NCBI GenBank assembly: GCA_949292635.1 | Contig: CASEZY010000002.1 | Coordinates: 1-64,000, forward strand | DNA: 64,000 bases | Reading direction: 5' to 3' | Origin: an uncultured Methanomassiliicoccales archaeon | GTDB lineage: Archaea > Thermoplasmatota > Thermoplasmata > Methanomassiliicoccales > Methanomethylophilaceae | Part shown: positions 1 through 7,683 of the stretch, in pieces | How positions within the stretch are numbered: the first letter of the stretch is position 1 | Layout of the letters: each line of letters begins with the position of its first letter | Translations under genes and position numbers: made by a program | Notes under the pieces: generated by a model | What the model was told of the DNA's origin: nothing | What the model saw: the letters and a program-made list of their open reading frames with translations, nothing else | Databases searched by the model: none

Positions 1-234
1 CTCAGCGGCGGCGGCTGCGGGGGCAGCACCGGCGGCGGCTGCGGGGGCAGCGGCCATGACGGAAGCGGATGCGATGGCTTCCTCGATGTTGACTCCCTCA
101 AGGGATGCGGTCAGTGCCTTGATCTTGGCTGCGTCAGGCTCGACACCGGCGGCCTTGAGGATGGCTGCGATAGCGTCCTCGGTGATGTCCTTGCCGGCTG
201 CGTAAAGAACCATTGCGCTGTAGATGTACTCCAT
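1..234 (-). CDS. rpl12: Ribosomal protein P1 (L12), partial
   Basis: The minus-strand reading begins [20 protein letters not shown] and runs into an Ala-rich hinge at the window edge, the layout of archaeal P1/L12 stalk protein. The C-terminal acidic tail lies outside the window. P1 dimers bind the tail of P0 (L10) and recruit translation GTPases. A GGAG motif sits 9 nt before the ATG, and the gene follows rpl10 by 16 nt as the distal gene of the rpl1-rpl10-rpl12 operon. The identity is firm from sequence and context; only the length is unknown. Confidence 0.93.
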   Translation of the reverse strand, partial: MEYIYSAMVLYAAGKDITEDAIAAILKAAGVEPDAAKIKALTASLEGVNIEEAIASASVMAAAPAAAAGAAPAAAAAE

Positions 235-250
235 TTCATTCAACTCCTAT

Positions 251-1252
251 TTATCCGAACAATGCAGAGAGGCCGGCGGCGGCTTCTTCCTCGCTGACCT
301 CCTCCTCCTCTTCCTCGGGCTCCGCCTGGGCGGCAGGGGCCTCGGCGGCGGCAACGGGCGCTGCGGTGGCCGCGCAGGACAACCTGCCGGCGATGGCGTC
401 GTTGGTGTAGCCGGAAGCAGATGCGACGGCAAGCATCTGAGCGTCTGCCTTCGCGAGGAGCATCTCTATGTTCTCTTTGGTTGGTATCGCGGCCGAAATC
501 GAGAGACCCAGAGCCTCCCTGAACGCCTTCTGCAGCAGCGGGACGATGGTCTCCTTCGCGGGGAACGCGATGGAAACTCCCAATGCGCGGGCGTTGTATG
601 CGGCCGTAGCGAACATGTCTCTGTAGTAGTTCTCGGGGATGTCCAGGACGTCCTTCTTGTAGATCACGCCATCCTCGTAGCAGGCCCTAAGGTCCATTCC
701 CACGATCATGGGCAGGATCTCCAGCTTCGGGAGCATCGCTGCGACGTTGGCCGGGACGGGCTCGCCCTCCTTGACCAGCGTGGTATCCTTCTTGACTACT
801 ATCTTCCCTCCGTCGATTGCGGCGGGAAGGCCTAATTTCTGAAGATCTCCGATGATCGGGCCGGGTCCGAACGGGGTGGGTCCCTTGGGAACCACGATGT
901 CGAAGGGGGCGATCTCTCCGGGCTTCGCGGCGGCGGGGGTCTTGGTGGACTCCAGCTTAGCGAAGAGCTTGAACGGGTTGATGTCGGTGGACACAACCGC
1001 GCACTGTCCGTGGACAGCCTCCTTGAGTCCCGCGATCTCGGGCTTGGACTCCGCGGCCTGCTCGATGGCCAGAAGAATCAGGTTGTTCTTGGTCATCTTG
1101 AGCTTTGCGTGGCCCCTGAGTCCCGCCCTCATGGTCTGGATCTGCTGTCCGCCGATGCCGTGGACGTCGACGACGGCCACGACGGGCGAGGACACCATCT
1201 CCTGGGCGAGCTCGTTCACCAGATCTTTCTTCCAAGCTGCGACGTGTGCCAT
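251..1252 (-). CDS. rpl10: Ribosomal protein P0 (L10)
   Basis: The product is 333 residues, starting MAHVAAWKKDLV. It has the L10 RNA-binding N-terminal domain, a central insertion typical of archaeal P0, and a C-terminal stalk-binding and acidic tail ending SEEEAAAGLSALFG. It anchors P1 dimers on 23S rRNA at the GTPase-associated centre. The length matches archaeal P0 (about 300-340). It lies 12 nt downstream of rpl1 and 16 nt upstream of rpl12 on the same strand, the conserved archaeal order. Confidence 0.96.
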   Translation of the reverse strand: MAHVAAWKKDLVNELAQEMVSSPVVAVVDVHGIGGQQIQTMRAGLRGHAKLKMTKNNLILLAIEQAAESKPEIAGLKEAVHGQCAVVSTDINPFKLFAKLESTKTPAAAKPGEIAPFDIVVPKGPTPFGPGPIIGDLQKLGLPAAIDGGKIVVKKDTTLVKEGEPVPANVAAMLPKLEILPMIVGMDLRACYEDGVIYKKDVLDIPENYYRDMFATAAYNARALGVSIAFPAKETIVPLLQKAFREALGLSISAAIPTKENIEMLLAKADAQMLAVASASGYTNDAIAGRLSCAATAAPVAAAEAPAAQAEPEEEEEEVSEEEAAAGLSALFG

Positions 1253-1264
1253 TTACGAACCTCC

Positions 1265-1903
1265 TCAGATCAACCTCACGGACTTGCCCATGGTGGTCTT
1301 CACGTAGGACGAAGCGATGTTCATCCTTCCCTTCTCCAGCTTGAGCTCGACACGTTTGAGGACGGTCTCGATGTTCTCAGCCAGTTCTTCGGGGGACATG
1401 TTGACGGTTCCCACGGGTGCGTGGAAGGTTATCCTGTCCTTAGTCCTGACAGAAACGGTCTTGCGGAGGTTGTCGATCATTCCCTTCGGGTCTGCTCCCG
1501 GGGGAATGGGCTTCGGCATCTTTCCGCGGGGACCGAGGACGGTACCGAGCCTCTTACCGACGACCGCCATCAAGGGGGCCTCGGCGATGAAGTAATCGGT
1601 CTCGTTCGCGATCTTCTTGGCCTGCTTCTTGTCGTCTGCGATCGTCTGAAGTTCCTCAGCGGAGATCACAGTGTCGGCAACGTCTTTGGCTTTCAAGGCA
1701 AGTTCGCCACCACCAATCACGCAGACGTGGACCGGCCTTCCGCGGCCGTAGGGCAGGATGATGTCATCCTGGATACGGTTCTTCGGGATGGTCAGGTCGA
1801 TGTCCTTGAGATTGATGGCCAACTCAACCGTTTCAACAAAATTGCGCTTCTTCGCACTCTCGAGTGCGTTCTGCACAGCCATAACGGTTGACTTATCTGC
1901 CAA
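1265..1903 (-). CDS. rpl1: Ribosomal protein L1
   Basis: The product is 212 residues with the L1 signature around GPRGKMPKP and an N-terminal region of positively charged helices. L1 binds 23S rRNA at the mobile L1 stalk and, in many archaea, autoregulates its operon by binding its own mRNA leader. It is the first gene of the rpl1-rpl10-rpl12 operon. Its ATG lies about 50 nt downstream of the predicted transcription start, which leaves a leader long enough for such control. Autoregulation here is inferred from the family. Confidence 0.96.
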   Translation of the reverse strand: MADKSTVMAVQNALESAKKRNFVETVELAINLKDIDLTIPKNRIQDDIILPYGRGRPVHVCVIGGGELALKAKDVADTVISAEELQTIADDKKQAKKIANETDYFIAEAPLMAVVGKRLGTVLGPRGKMPKPIPPGADPKGMIDNLRKTVSVRTKDRITFHAPVGTVNMSPEELAENIETVLKRVELKLEKGRMNIASSYVKTTMGKSVRLI

Positions 1904-1973
1904 ATCTATTCCTCCTCGTAGTGCATGCGAACCTTGCGGCTCTCCTACAAGTGGGATGTTCGTATACTGGGGT

Positions 1974-1983
1974 TGTATTTAAA
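1974..1983 (-). promoter_or_regulatory. TATA box of the rpl1 operon
   Basis: On the minus strand this reads TTTAAATACA, a good archaeal box A. A start about 25 nt downstream (near 1953) gives a leader of roughly 50 nt before the rpl1 ATG. The remaining spacer to 2127 contains no gene I can support. Confidence 0.6.
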
Positions 1984-2127
1984 GGTGTTTCATTCCAAAC
2001 GGTGCGGATCTCTATATTTGCGCGTTATATAGTCATATAATGTCCGTTTCGGACGAGGATGGGTTGTGGTGTGACATCGAACCTCTGCCGATACGACCCG
2101 CATTTTCCCGAGTGTTTCGAGAACGTC

Positions 2128-2499
2128 TCATCGGCAAGACTGCAGAAGATCTGCAGCCTGTGACAGCACCCGAATCATCGACTGCAAACAATCGGACACA
2201 CTCCTATCCACGAGTCTGACGATGATCCTCCCGTCCGATAACTCAGCACCGTTGATGCACAACGCATCGTCCAACACGGCTATTGAATCCCTGCCCTCAT
2301 AAGACATCCACATCATGGTGTAGCCTTCATCCGACAGGATCCAATCGCGCCCATCTCTCTTCAGCACTATATGTAGTTCGTCGCCATCGGGAAAACAGCA
2401 CCCGGTTCCAATTAGGTAGCGATTGGTGTCGAGGCGTTTGAAGGTGATATTGCGCTGCCCGTGGTTCATCGAGTCCAGAATCGTCTCTGCCGAGATCAT
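2128..2499 (-). CDS. DUF1828-like small protein
   Basis: The product is 123 residues from the ATG at 2499, chosen because GGAGG lies 6 nt upstream; a start seven codons earlier has no such site. The middle reads GDELHIVLKRDGRDWILSDEG. This resembles DUF1828, whose conserved core is a beta-strand pair followed by an SDEG-type turn. DUF1828 proteins occur in restriction, toxin-antitoxin and mobile contexts, but their function is unknown. It stands alone between the ribosomal operon and a candidate structured RNA. Family assignment is by pattern only. Confidence 0.6.
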   Translation of the reverse strand: MISAETILDSMNHGQRNITFKRLDTNRYLIGTGCCFPDGDELHIVLKRDGRDWILSDEGYTMMWMSYEGRDSIAVLDDALCINGAELSDGRIIVRLVDRSVSDCLQSMIRVLSQAADLLQSCR

Positions 2500-2654
2500 A
2501 CGAACGCCTCCTTTGCACACAGGCCCTTAGCGAACCGCTCTGATATGAAAGTCTGAGATAAAACCTGAACCGCTTCGTTGAAGGCGGACGCATGACTCAG
2601 TGATGATATCGCTGACCTGCGGCAAGAATTACTAGCGACGACCACAAACGCATA

Positions 2655-2674
2655 GATGTGCCTGCTGGCACATC
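2655..2674. promoter_or_regulatory. Palindrome GATGTGCC-TGCT-GGCACATC
   Basis: This is a perfect 8+4+8 inverted repeat in the spacer between the DUF1828-like gene and the 3' end of the structured RNA candidate. Near-identical palindromes occur at 14383-14400, 56686-56704 and 56875-56895, all intergenic. The recurrence suggests a dimeric transcription-factor site. The rest of 2500-2704 shows no gene. Confidence 0.55.
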
Positions 2675-2704
2675 AGCATGAACTAAGATTCAAAGATTGC
2701 ACAC

Positions 2705-3197
2705 AAAAGCGATGCGAAACCAATTAAGTATACGTCACAGAATCCCAAACGGTTTGAAGCAGCTGTGATCACGGCTTCAGGCAATCCGGTCCGCGAGTGC
2801 GCTTGACCGCCTGCCCCCCTCCGCGCCGGGAACGCCCCTTGAGCGTCCGGGTGTCTCACGACCCGACCGGCCGAGGATCTGCCGCGGGCATCCAACCGAA
2901 AAGCGTCCGAACGGGGACCGTCGCCGCATCTTGTGGCGCCCTCCGCTCTCTCCTACGGAGGTTCTATTGGTTCGTTCAGGTCTCGGCCGCCACGCCGTGG
3001 GAACCGTCACCCGGCCCCACGCGCTGTCATCCGGTGGATGTCACAGCTGCTTCCATCCCTTCCCCTCCGTTGCTGCTGTGTGGCAGTTTCCTTTCGGGGG
3101 AAAGGATCACATGGCAACGACATCGGACCTCGATCAGCCTCGCCCTCGTACCGTGGCATTCCACGGCAGGGTCTGCGTCTCGATCCGCATCGCGCAA
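2705..3197 (-). ncRNA. Candidate structured RNA, about 490 nt
   Basis: No convincing protein lies in this GC-rich stretch, but the minus strand can form a closed RNA. The 5' end (3193-3184, GCGATGCGGA) pairs over 10 bp with the 3' end (2718-2709, TTCGCATCGC), which is followed by TTTT. Inside, 3053-3041 and 2768-2756 form a perfect 13-bp helix (GAAGCAGCTGTGA with TCACAGCTGCTTC). Local hairpins include CCGTGG-AATG-CCACGG, CATCC-ACC-GGATG, and GTGGCG paired with CGCCAC enclosing CCTCCG/CGGAGG. A TATA box at 3218-3225 predicts a start near 3197, matching the closing helix. GGAAACT and CCAATAG motifs faintly recall archaeal RNase P RNA, but I cannot find its conserved 3' core, and the SRP RNA core is absent. 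Identity is unknown. Confidence 0.6.
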
Positions 3198-3217
3198 CAG
3201 AAAATATTCGTTGAAGA

Positions 3218-3225
3218 CTATATAA
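3218..3225 (-). promoter_or_regulatory. TATA box of the structured RNA candidate
   Basis: The minus strand reads TTATATAG within AATCATTATATAGTC. The usual 25-nt spacing places the start near 3197, within a few bases of the proposed terminal helix. Apart from the terminator hairpin at 3366-3382, nothing else is recognised between 3226 and 3397. Confidence 0.55.
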
Positions 3226-3365
3226 TGATTACGTTTTCTCCATCCAACATCCAAATATCGACGGCAATCAGCTTGTGAAAACGGTCGTCGTGACGATTGG
3301 ACATCGCTGGTATTCGAGACTGTCAGAACTGCCAATTCCGCTCTTGAGACCGATGAACACAGATG

Positions 3366-3382
3366 CAGGGCACGTTGCCCTG
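3366..3382 (-). terminator. Hairpin after the DUF4143 ATPase gene
   Basis: A 7-bp stem (CAGGGCA / TGCCCTG) with a 3-nt loop lies 15 nt beyond the stop codon of the ATPase gene at 3398. It is terminator-like, but no strong T run follows. Confidence 0.35.
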
Positions 3383-3397
3383 AACACACAGTACGGA

Positions 3398-4609
3398 TCA
3401 CGACTTGCCCGTGAGCCAATCGACTATGTCCACCACATGTATCCCTTCGATATTATCGAAGATGTACCTCCCGCAGGTTATGATGGTCTTCGGATAGTTG
3501 TCCCCGATGGCCTTCAACGCACGGACCGCTCCTCCCACCTCTTTGGAATCGAACATATTGGGACACACCTGATAATATGACGGCGATTGTACCGGATCGG
3601 CGATGAAATCCACCTCCATGCCGTTCACATCACATACCGCCGCATTCCTGTGACGCACCAGAAGCTCATTGAACACTATGTTCTCCAACAGCCCCTGCAT
3701 ATCCGCCTCGTCGAAGGGCAGCAGCATGTTGCGGAACCCGAGATCGGTGATGTAGTACTTGTCGATGGTCCCCCTGTCATCCCTGTACTTGGAATCCACC
3801 CGGCGGGCACGGATGATGAGTCCTGCGGACCTCATGGCATCCACGTACGATGCCACGGTGTCGGAGGTCACCTTGTGTCCCATATCCGCCAGCTGTTTGG
3901 CGATGCTGCGCATGGAGACACGCTTCCCGAGATTCCTCATCAGTACCGCGACGATGGGAGATACCAGCGACGCGTCCCGCAGACCTTTTCTGCCGATGAT
4001 GTCACGGACGCACACCGTATGATACATGCCTTCGATCATGTCCTCCACGCTCTCGGGTGACCGGCCCTCCAGGATCGCCACCGGCGGTAGACTGCCGTGA
4101 CGCAGGAAATCTCTGAACAGTGCCACCCGGTCGCCTTCGCCACGCAACACAAGATATTCCGAGAACGTTGGCGCCCTGACGTCGAACTGGATGAACCTGC
4201 CGGAAAGGAACGTTCCCAGCTCCGAATACATCAGATCGGTGTCCGAACCGGAGATATAGACGTCGGCACCGCGGTTGTACAGCGTGGACACAACCCTCTC
4301 CCAGCCCTCCAGCATCTGTACCTCATCCAGGAATATCGTCGCGTTCCCGAGATCACCCACCTTGGATTTGATGTCCTCGAGCAGTTCGGACGGACTGTTG
4401 AACTCGGGCAGAGAAACATCCAGCTCCCGCCAGTACACGGAAGACCCAGATATCCCGGAATCCAGCATCTCCTCCATCAGGGTGCGGAGGATCGTGGTCT
4501 TCCCGCAGCCGCGCATCCCCGCCAGGACCTTGATGAACAAAGGACCGCGGGCCGCCCTCAGCTTCGACAGATAGACCTCCCTAAGCATCGCAGCGGATGA
4601 TGTGTTCAT
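3398..4609 (-). CDS. AAA ATPase with C-terminal DUF4143 domain
   Basis: The product is 403 residues. Walker A is at 31-39 (GMRGCGKTT) and Walker B ends in LDE at about 94-96, followed by sensor-like ISGSD. A winged-helix linker and a DUF4143-type nuclease-fold C-terminus (DVNGMEVDFIADP, then ITCGRYIF) come after. This P-loop ATPase family is abundant in archaea and gut anaerobes; its function is poorly known and defence or selfish-element roles have been suggested. A TATA-like ATTCAAATAG at about 4630-4641 predicts a leaderless start at the ATG. A second, divergent member lies at 29478-30755. Confidence 0.88.
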   Translation of the reverse strand: MNTSSAAMLREVYLSKLRAARGPLFIKVLAGMRGCGKTTILRTLMEEMLDSGISGSSVYWRELDVSLPEFNSPSELLEDIKSKVGDLGNATIFLDEVQMLEGWERVVSTLYNRGADVYISGSDTDLMYSELGTFLSGRFIQFDVRAPTFSEYLVLRGEGDRVALFRDFLRHGSLPPVAILEGRSPESVEDMIEGMYHTVCVRDIIGRKGLRDASLVSPIVAVLMRNLGKRVSMRSIAKQLADMGHKVTSDTVASYVDAMRSAGLIIRARRVDSKYRDDRGTIDKYYITDLGFRNMLLPFDEADMQGLLENIVFNELLVRHRNAAVCDVNGMEVDFIADPVQSPSYYQVCPNMFDSKEVGGAVRALKAIGDNYPKTIITCGRYIFDNIEGIHVVDIVDWLTGKS

Positions 4610-4776
4610 ATGTCGAGTACGATGGACACACTATTTGAATTGACACGGTTTTATCGACTATAATCGACATATCTCCGAAAGCCGACAACATGGATCGACA
4701 ACGGGGAGGTCCCTCGAAAATCCGATACTGGCTCATGCGTAAGAATGGGTAAGAAGAAATGGGAAGGCATCCCTGA

Positions 4777-4799
4777 CCGGGGGGACGGAGGCCCCCCGG
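4777..4799 (-). terminator. Terminator of the secE-spt5-rpl11 operon
   Basis: An 8-bp GC stem (CCGGGGGG / CCCCCCGG) with a 7-nt loop lies 17 nt past the rpl11 stop and is followed on the minus strand by a pyrimidine-rich run. The remaining spacer to 4609 holds only the ATPase promoter. Confidence 0.6.
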
Positions 4800-4815
4800 C
4801 GGTGATGAATGCGTT

Positions 4816-5286
4816 TCAGAACTGATCGTCGTAGAGACCGGCCTTGACGTCCTTCTGGAAGTCCTTGGGATTCTTGCCGTCGATGGTGACTCCGACGGAG
4901 ACGCAGTTGCCTGCGACCTCGAGGACACGTGCCTTCATGTCGGCGCCCAGCAGGTCGTCCTGCTTCATGTCGGCAAGCTTCTTGGCCTGCTCAACGGTCA
5001 GGTTGCCCACCTTGGTGGTGCGGGCGTTGGAGGAGCCGGAGGAAAGACCCAGCTCTCCCTTGATAAGTGCGGAGATCGGAGGGGTACCGACCTTGATCTC
5101 GAAGGACTTGTCGTCCGCGATCAGGATCTTCACCGGGACCTTCATCCCGGCGAACGCCTTCGTCTTGTCGTTGATGGCCGCAATGACCTGACCGATGTTC
5201 ACACCCTTCGGCCCGAGAGCGGGTCCGAGGGGAGGCCCTGCGGAGGCCCTGCCTCCGTCTACCAATGCCTCGACAGTATCTACCAT
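4816..5286 (-). CDS. rpl11: Ribosomal protein L11
   Basis: The product is 156 residues, starting MVDTVEALVDGG, with the L11 hallmark PPLGPALGPKGVNIGQ near the N-terminus. L11 binds the GTPase-associated 23S rRNA region together with P0. The length is normal for archaeal L11. It is the last gene of secE-spt5-rpl11, only 5 nt after spt5, and a strong hairpin follows. Confidence 0.97.
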   Translation of the reverse strand: MVDTVEALVDGGRASAGPPLGPALGPKGVNIGQVIAAINDKTKAFAGMKVPVKILIADDKSFEIKVGTPPISALIKGELGLSSGSSNARTTKVGNLTVEQAKKLADMKQDDLLGADMKARVLEVAGNCVSVGVTIDGKNPKDFQKDVKAGLYDDQF

Positions 5287-5291
5287 TGTGT

Positions 5292-6092
5292 TCAGTTCTC
5301 CTTTTTCCTGACGCTGTCAGCTTTGACTGTGATGGGGATAGGGACCATGGCGCCCACGAGCAGCACCTTGATCTCCTCCTTGTCGGCCTCGATCTGCTGG
5401 ACCTTGGCCATCTCTCCCTTGAACGGACCGCTGACCAGTTCCACCAGATCGTCCTCTGCCAGCCCGACCACGGGGGACAGGGGCTGCAGGTAGTGTCCGA
5501 TCTCCTCGATGGAGGACTCCCCGTCCACGAAGGAGCGGGCCTTGCGGATGTCACGGGTCTTCTCCCTCATGCGGTCGGTGTTCATGCCCTCGACGAAGAT
5601 GTACCCTCTGAGGCTGGCGGGGCTGAGTATGGCGTAGATGTCCTTGTCTCCCAGGTCCGCCTTGGCGGCAAGACTGTCCGCCACGCTGCGCTCCTGATCC
5701 ATCTGGGTCTTCAGCACCACGATGGACTGCACGGCCACCGCCTTGGCGGTGACGGAATCGATGTTGCCGTCGGTGTTGGCCTCCACGGTGACCTCGGCGA
5801 ACTCGCCGTACCTGGCACCCTTGGGGCAGGTGACCTCCAGGTAGAAGTCCTTGGCACCGCTGGCGGGAAGCTCCGCCTCGCAGGTGTCGGTGTGGAGGTA
5901 GCTGTTCCAGATCTCGCCGTTGTGGTCGCAGATGGCGACCGCCCACTCCGGAGCGTCATCCGCATCCGGACCGGTGACGGTCCCCACCCTGAACTTCACC
6001 TCTCTGCCGCCGTTGACCCTGAAGGGCCACTTGACCGCGACACCGGCGCGGACATCCTTGGGCTCATCGTCCCCTGTGAAAGCTATCGACAT
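5292..6092 (-). CDS. spt5: Transcription elongation factor Spt5 with N-terminal extension
   Basis: The product is 266 residues. From about residue 122 it is a standard archaeal Spt5/NusG: an NGN domain (IVVLKTQMDQERSVADSL, then GYIFVEG) and a KOW motif (VSGPFKGEMAKVQQI). Spt5 bridges the RNA polymerase clamp and couples transcription to translation. The first 115-120 residues are additional: they read as alternating beta strands resembling an Ig-like sandwich (LEVTCPKGARYGEFAEVTV). Typical archaeal Spt5 is about 145-160 residues. No internal start seems preferred, and the gene follows secE by 9 nt. Confidence 0.92.
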   Translation of the reverse strand: MSIAFTGDDEPKDVRAGVAVKWPFRVNGGREVKFRVGTVTGPDADDAPEWAVAICDHNGEIWNSYLHTDTCEAELPASGAKDFYLEVTCPKGARYGEFAEVTVEANTDGNIDSVTAKAVAVQSIVVLKTQMDQERSVADSLAAKADLGDKDIYAILSPASLRGYIFVEGMNTDRMREKTRDIRKARSFVDGESSIEEIGHYLQPLSPVVGLAEDDLVELVSGPFKGEMAKVQQIEADKEEIKVLLVGAMVPIPITVKADSVRKKEN

Positions 6093-6101
6093 CCCTGCAC
6101 C

Positions 6102-6323
6102 TCAGAAGTATCCGGGAAGGTAACTCATGACCCAGTATATGGCGAAGCCTACGACACCGAGGATCAGCAGCCCGGCTGCGACGACGCCCAGCGTCTTCTT
6201 GTACTCGTCGGCGGTGGGAGTGCGGCACATCTTCAGGATCCTGCCGTACTTCCCCTTCCCGAGGTTCTCGAACTTGGATTCCAGCGCATCCTGGGTCTCC
6301 ATGGCTCTCTGCTCGATACTCAT
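6102..6323 (-). CDS. secE: Preprotein translocase subunit SecE (Sec61 gamma)
   Basis: The product is 73 residues: an amphipathic charged N-terminal helix (EYKKTLGVVAAG) and one transmembrane segment (about 46-66). This is the SecE/Sec61-gamma pattern. It clamps SecY in the translocon. It is the first gene of secE-spt5-rpl11, the conserved archaeal order. Confidence 0.9.
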   Translation of the reverse strand: MSIEQRAMETQDALESKFENLGKGKYGRILKMCRTPTADEYKKTLGVVAAGLLILGVVGFAIYWVMSYLPGYF

Positions 6324-6446
6324 TCAGATCCCTTCCCGGACCGGCATGGCCGGTCTTTCAGTCCTCGCTACCGCTGAAACAGTAGCAGTGAAGATGACGG
6401 TCAATCATGCCCCCTGAGATAAACGTTTCGGTTTCCTTCTAATAGG

Positions 6447-6456
6447 AATTATATGC
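6447..6456 (-). promoter_or_regulatory. TATA box of secE-spt5-rpl11
   Basis: The minus strand reads GCATATAATT. The predicted start is near 6426, giving a leader of about 100 nt before secE. No gene is visible in that leader. Confidence 0.5.
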
Positions 6457-6493
6457 GAATGGGACGAAACACCAGTCCTACGGAGTTCCGAGA

Positions 6494-6503
6494 TTATTAA
6501 ATA
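6494..6503 (+). promoter_or_regulatory. TATA box of the 6550/UPF0147 pair
   Basis: TTATTAAATA lies 47-56 nt before the first ATG. The predicted start at about 6523 leaves a 27-nt leader. It is divergent from the secE promoter. Confidence 0.5.
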
Positions 6504-6549
6504 GTGGTTTCCGATGTTGTGGCCGGTCCCCGGACCAGGTGGCAGCAGC

Positions 6550-6714
6550 ATGGAAGAAGTACTCTGCAACATCGTGCTTATCAAAGAGAACAACGATTTC
6601 ATCGCAAGGGTCCAGAGCGACCTCGGCGGCGTCAGGGAGTACACATCCTCCAACATCGAGGACGTCATCGAGCAGTTCGTCATGGACGTCCAGGATGAAT
6701 TCGATTCGATGTGA
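6550..6714 (+). CDS. Small acidic conserved protein (54 aa)
   Basis: The reading starts MEEVLCNIVLIKENNDFIAR and ends QDEFDSM, 54 residues, acidic and probably alpha/beta. The ATG at 6550 was chosen because it is 27 nt from the predicted transcription start and gives a compact protein; an in-frame upstream start would lie at the TATA-predicted 5' end. It is 12 nt upstream of a UPF0147 gene and shares its promoter. I do not recognise a family or function. Confidence 0.6.
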   Translation: MEEVLCNIVLIKENNDFIARVQSDLGGVREYTSSNIEDVIEQFVMDVQDEFDSM

Positions 6715-6726
6715 GGTGATTGAGGA

Positions 6727-6996
6727 ATGGCAACGGCGGACGCGAGAATCAGGCAGATCGTGAACGAACTGGAGGGCCGTCTGGCAGTGGACAACGGCGT
6801 ACCCAGGAACATCAGGAAGGGAGCGTCCGAGGCCGTGGCCCATCTCCAGGATGCATCCAAGCCCATGGACCTGAGGGTCTCCAGTGCGCTCAGCGTGCTC
6901 GAGGACCTCTGCAACGACCCCAACATCCCCATGGAGTCCTGGAGCGTCATCATGCAGATCCTCTCCGAGCTCGAGGTCGTCCTCAAGGAGCTCTGA
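6727..6996 (+). CDS. UPF0147 family protein
   Basis: The product is 89 residues, helical, with the UPF0147 core (NELEGRLAVDNGVPRNIRKG, later RVSSALSVLEDLCNDPNIP). This short archaeal-specific family is widely conserved but has no assigned function. It is cotranscribed with the 54-residue protein just upstream. Confidence 0.85.
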   Translation: MATADARIRQIVNELEGRLAVDNGVPRNIRKGASEAVAHLQDASKPMDLRVSSALSVLEDLCNDPNIPMESWSVIMQILSELEVVLKEL

Positions 6997-7066
6997 AACG
7001 GCCGGTCATCGGCCGTCTTAACACGATTCTTGCATTCTTTGAAAAATAAGAGGAAGGGCACAGGGC

Positions 7067-7642
7067 CTACGCCTTGTGCTCCTTCACTATCTCCAGAAAG
7101 TTCAGGAACAGCTGTTCCCCGTACTCGGTGTGCTCAACCTCCGGGTGGAACTGCACGCCGAAGATCGGACGGTCAAGGCACCTCACCGCCTCCACCTTGC
7201 ATGACGGGGATGAGGCGATCACCTTGAACCCCTGCGGAGGCACCTTGACCTCGTCGTTGTGGGATGCCCACACCGTTATGTCTGAAGGGATGCCACGGAA
7301 GATGCAGTCGTGATCGTCTATGTGCAGCTCCACGGTGCTGTACTCCGGCTCGTCCGCCGGCCCCAGCTCTCCGCCGAAGTGCTCGCACATGAACTGCATG
7401 CCCGCACAGATGCCCAGGATGGGGAATGTCGCCTTGTCCAGGTATTCGCCGTTGTTGCCCATGGCCTCGGCGTCGGTGGCCACGCTGGGCGATCCTCCCG
7501 AGAGCACCAGACCGTCCAGGTCCTTCAGGTCGTCGAAGGGCGTGGTGTTGGGGACGATCTTCACGTCCACATCGAGATTCCTGAGAACACGCCACTCACG
7601 GTGGGTCCACTGTCCGCCGTTGTCGACGACATACACCTTCAT
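7067..7642 (-). CDS. guaAA: GMP synthase, glutamine amidotransferase subunit
   Basis: The product is 191 residues from MKVYVVDNGGQW; a start four codons earlier is less typical. It is a class I glutamine amidotransferase with nucleophile Cys79 in GICAGMQ and catalytic His166/Glu168 in FHPEVE. In archaea GMP synthase is split: this subunit releases ammonia from glutamine for the ATP-pyrophosphatase subunit, which is encoded nearby at 9067-10014. The two subunit genes are separated here by two unrelated genes on the same strand. Confidence 0.95.
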   Translation of the reverse strand: MKVYVVDNGGQWTHREWRVLRNLDVDVKIVPNTTPFDDLKDLDGLVLSGGSPSVATDAEAMGNNGEYLDKATFPILGICAGMQFMCEHFGGELGPADEPEYSTVELHIDDHDCIFRGIPSDITVWASHNDEVKVPPQGFKVIASSPSCKVEAVRCLDRPIFGVQFHPEVEHTEYGEQLFLNFLEIVKEHKA

Positions 7643-7683
7643 GCGCTGTCGCACACCGTCCGAATATAATAATCATCACACGG

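Noticed and set aside
2705-3197. Confident assignment of the structured block as RNase P RNA or SRP RNA
   Set aside because: The RNase P 3' core and the SRP helix 8 core could not be found; only weak motif similarity exists.
2797-3419. Several open frames of 90-142 codons across the GC-rich block, on both strands
   Set aside because: Their residue composition is biased and unlike any protein family, and the frames conflict with one another; the strong RNA-like pairing explains the block better.
5265-6377. A long plus-strand frame opposite spt5
   Set aside because: Opposite-strand shadow with biased composition; spt5, rpl11 and secE are clearly the real genes.
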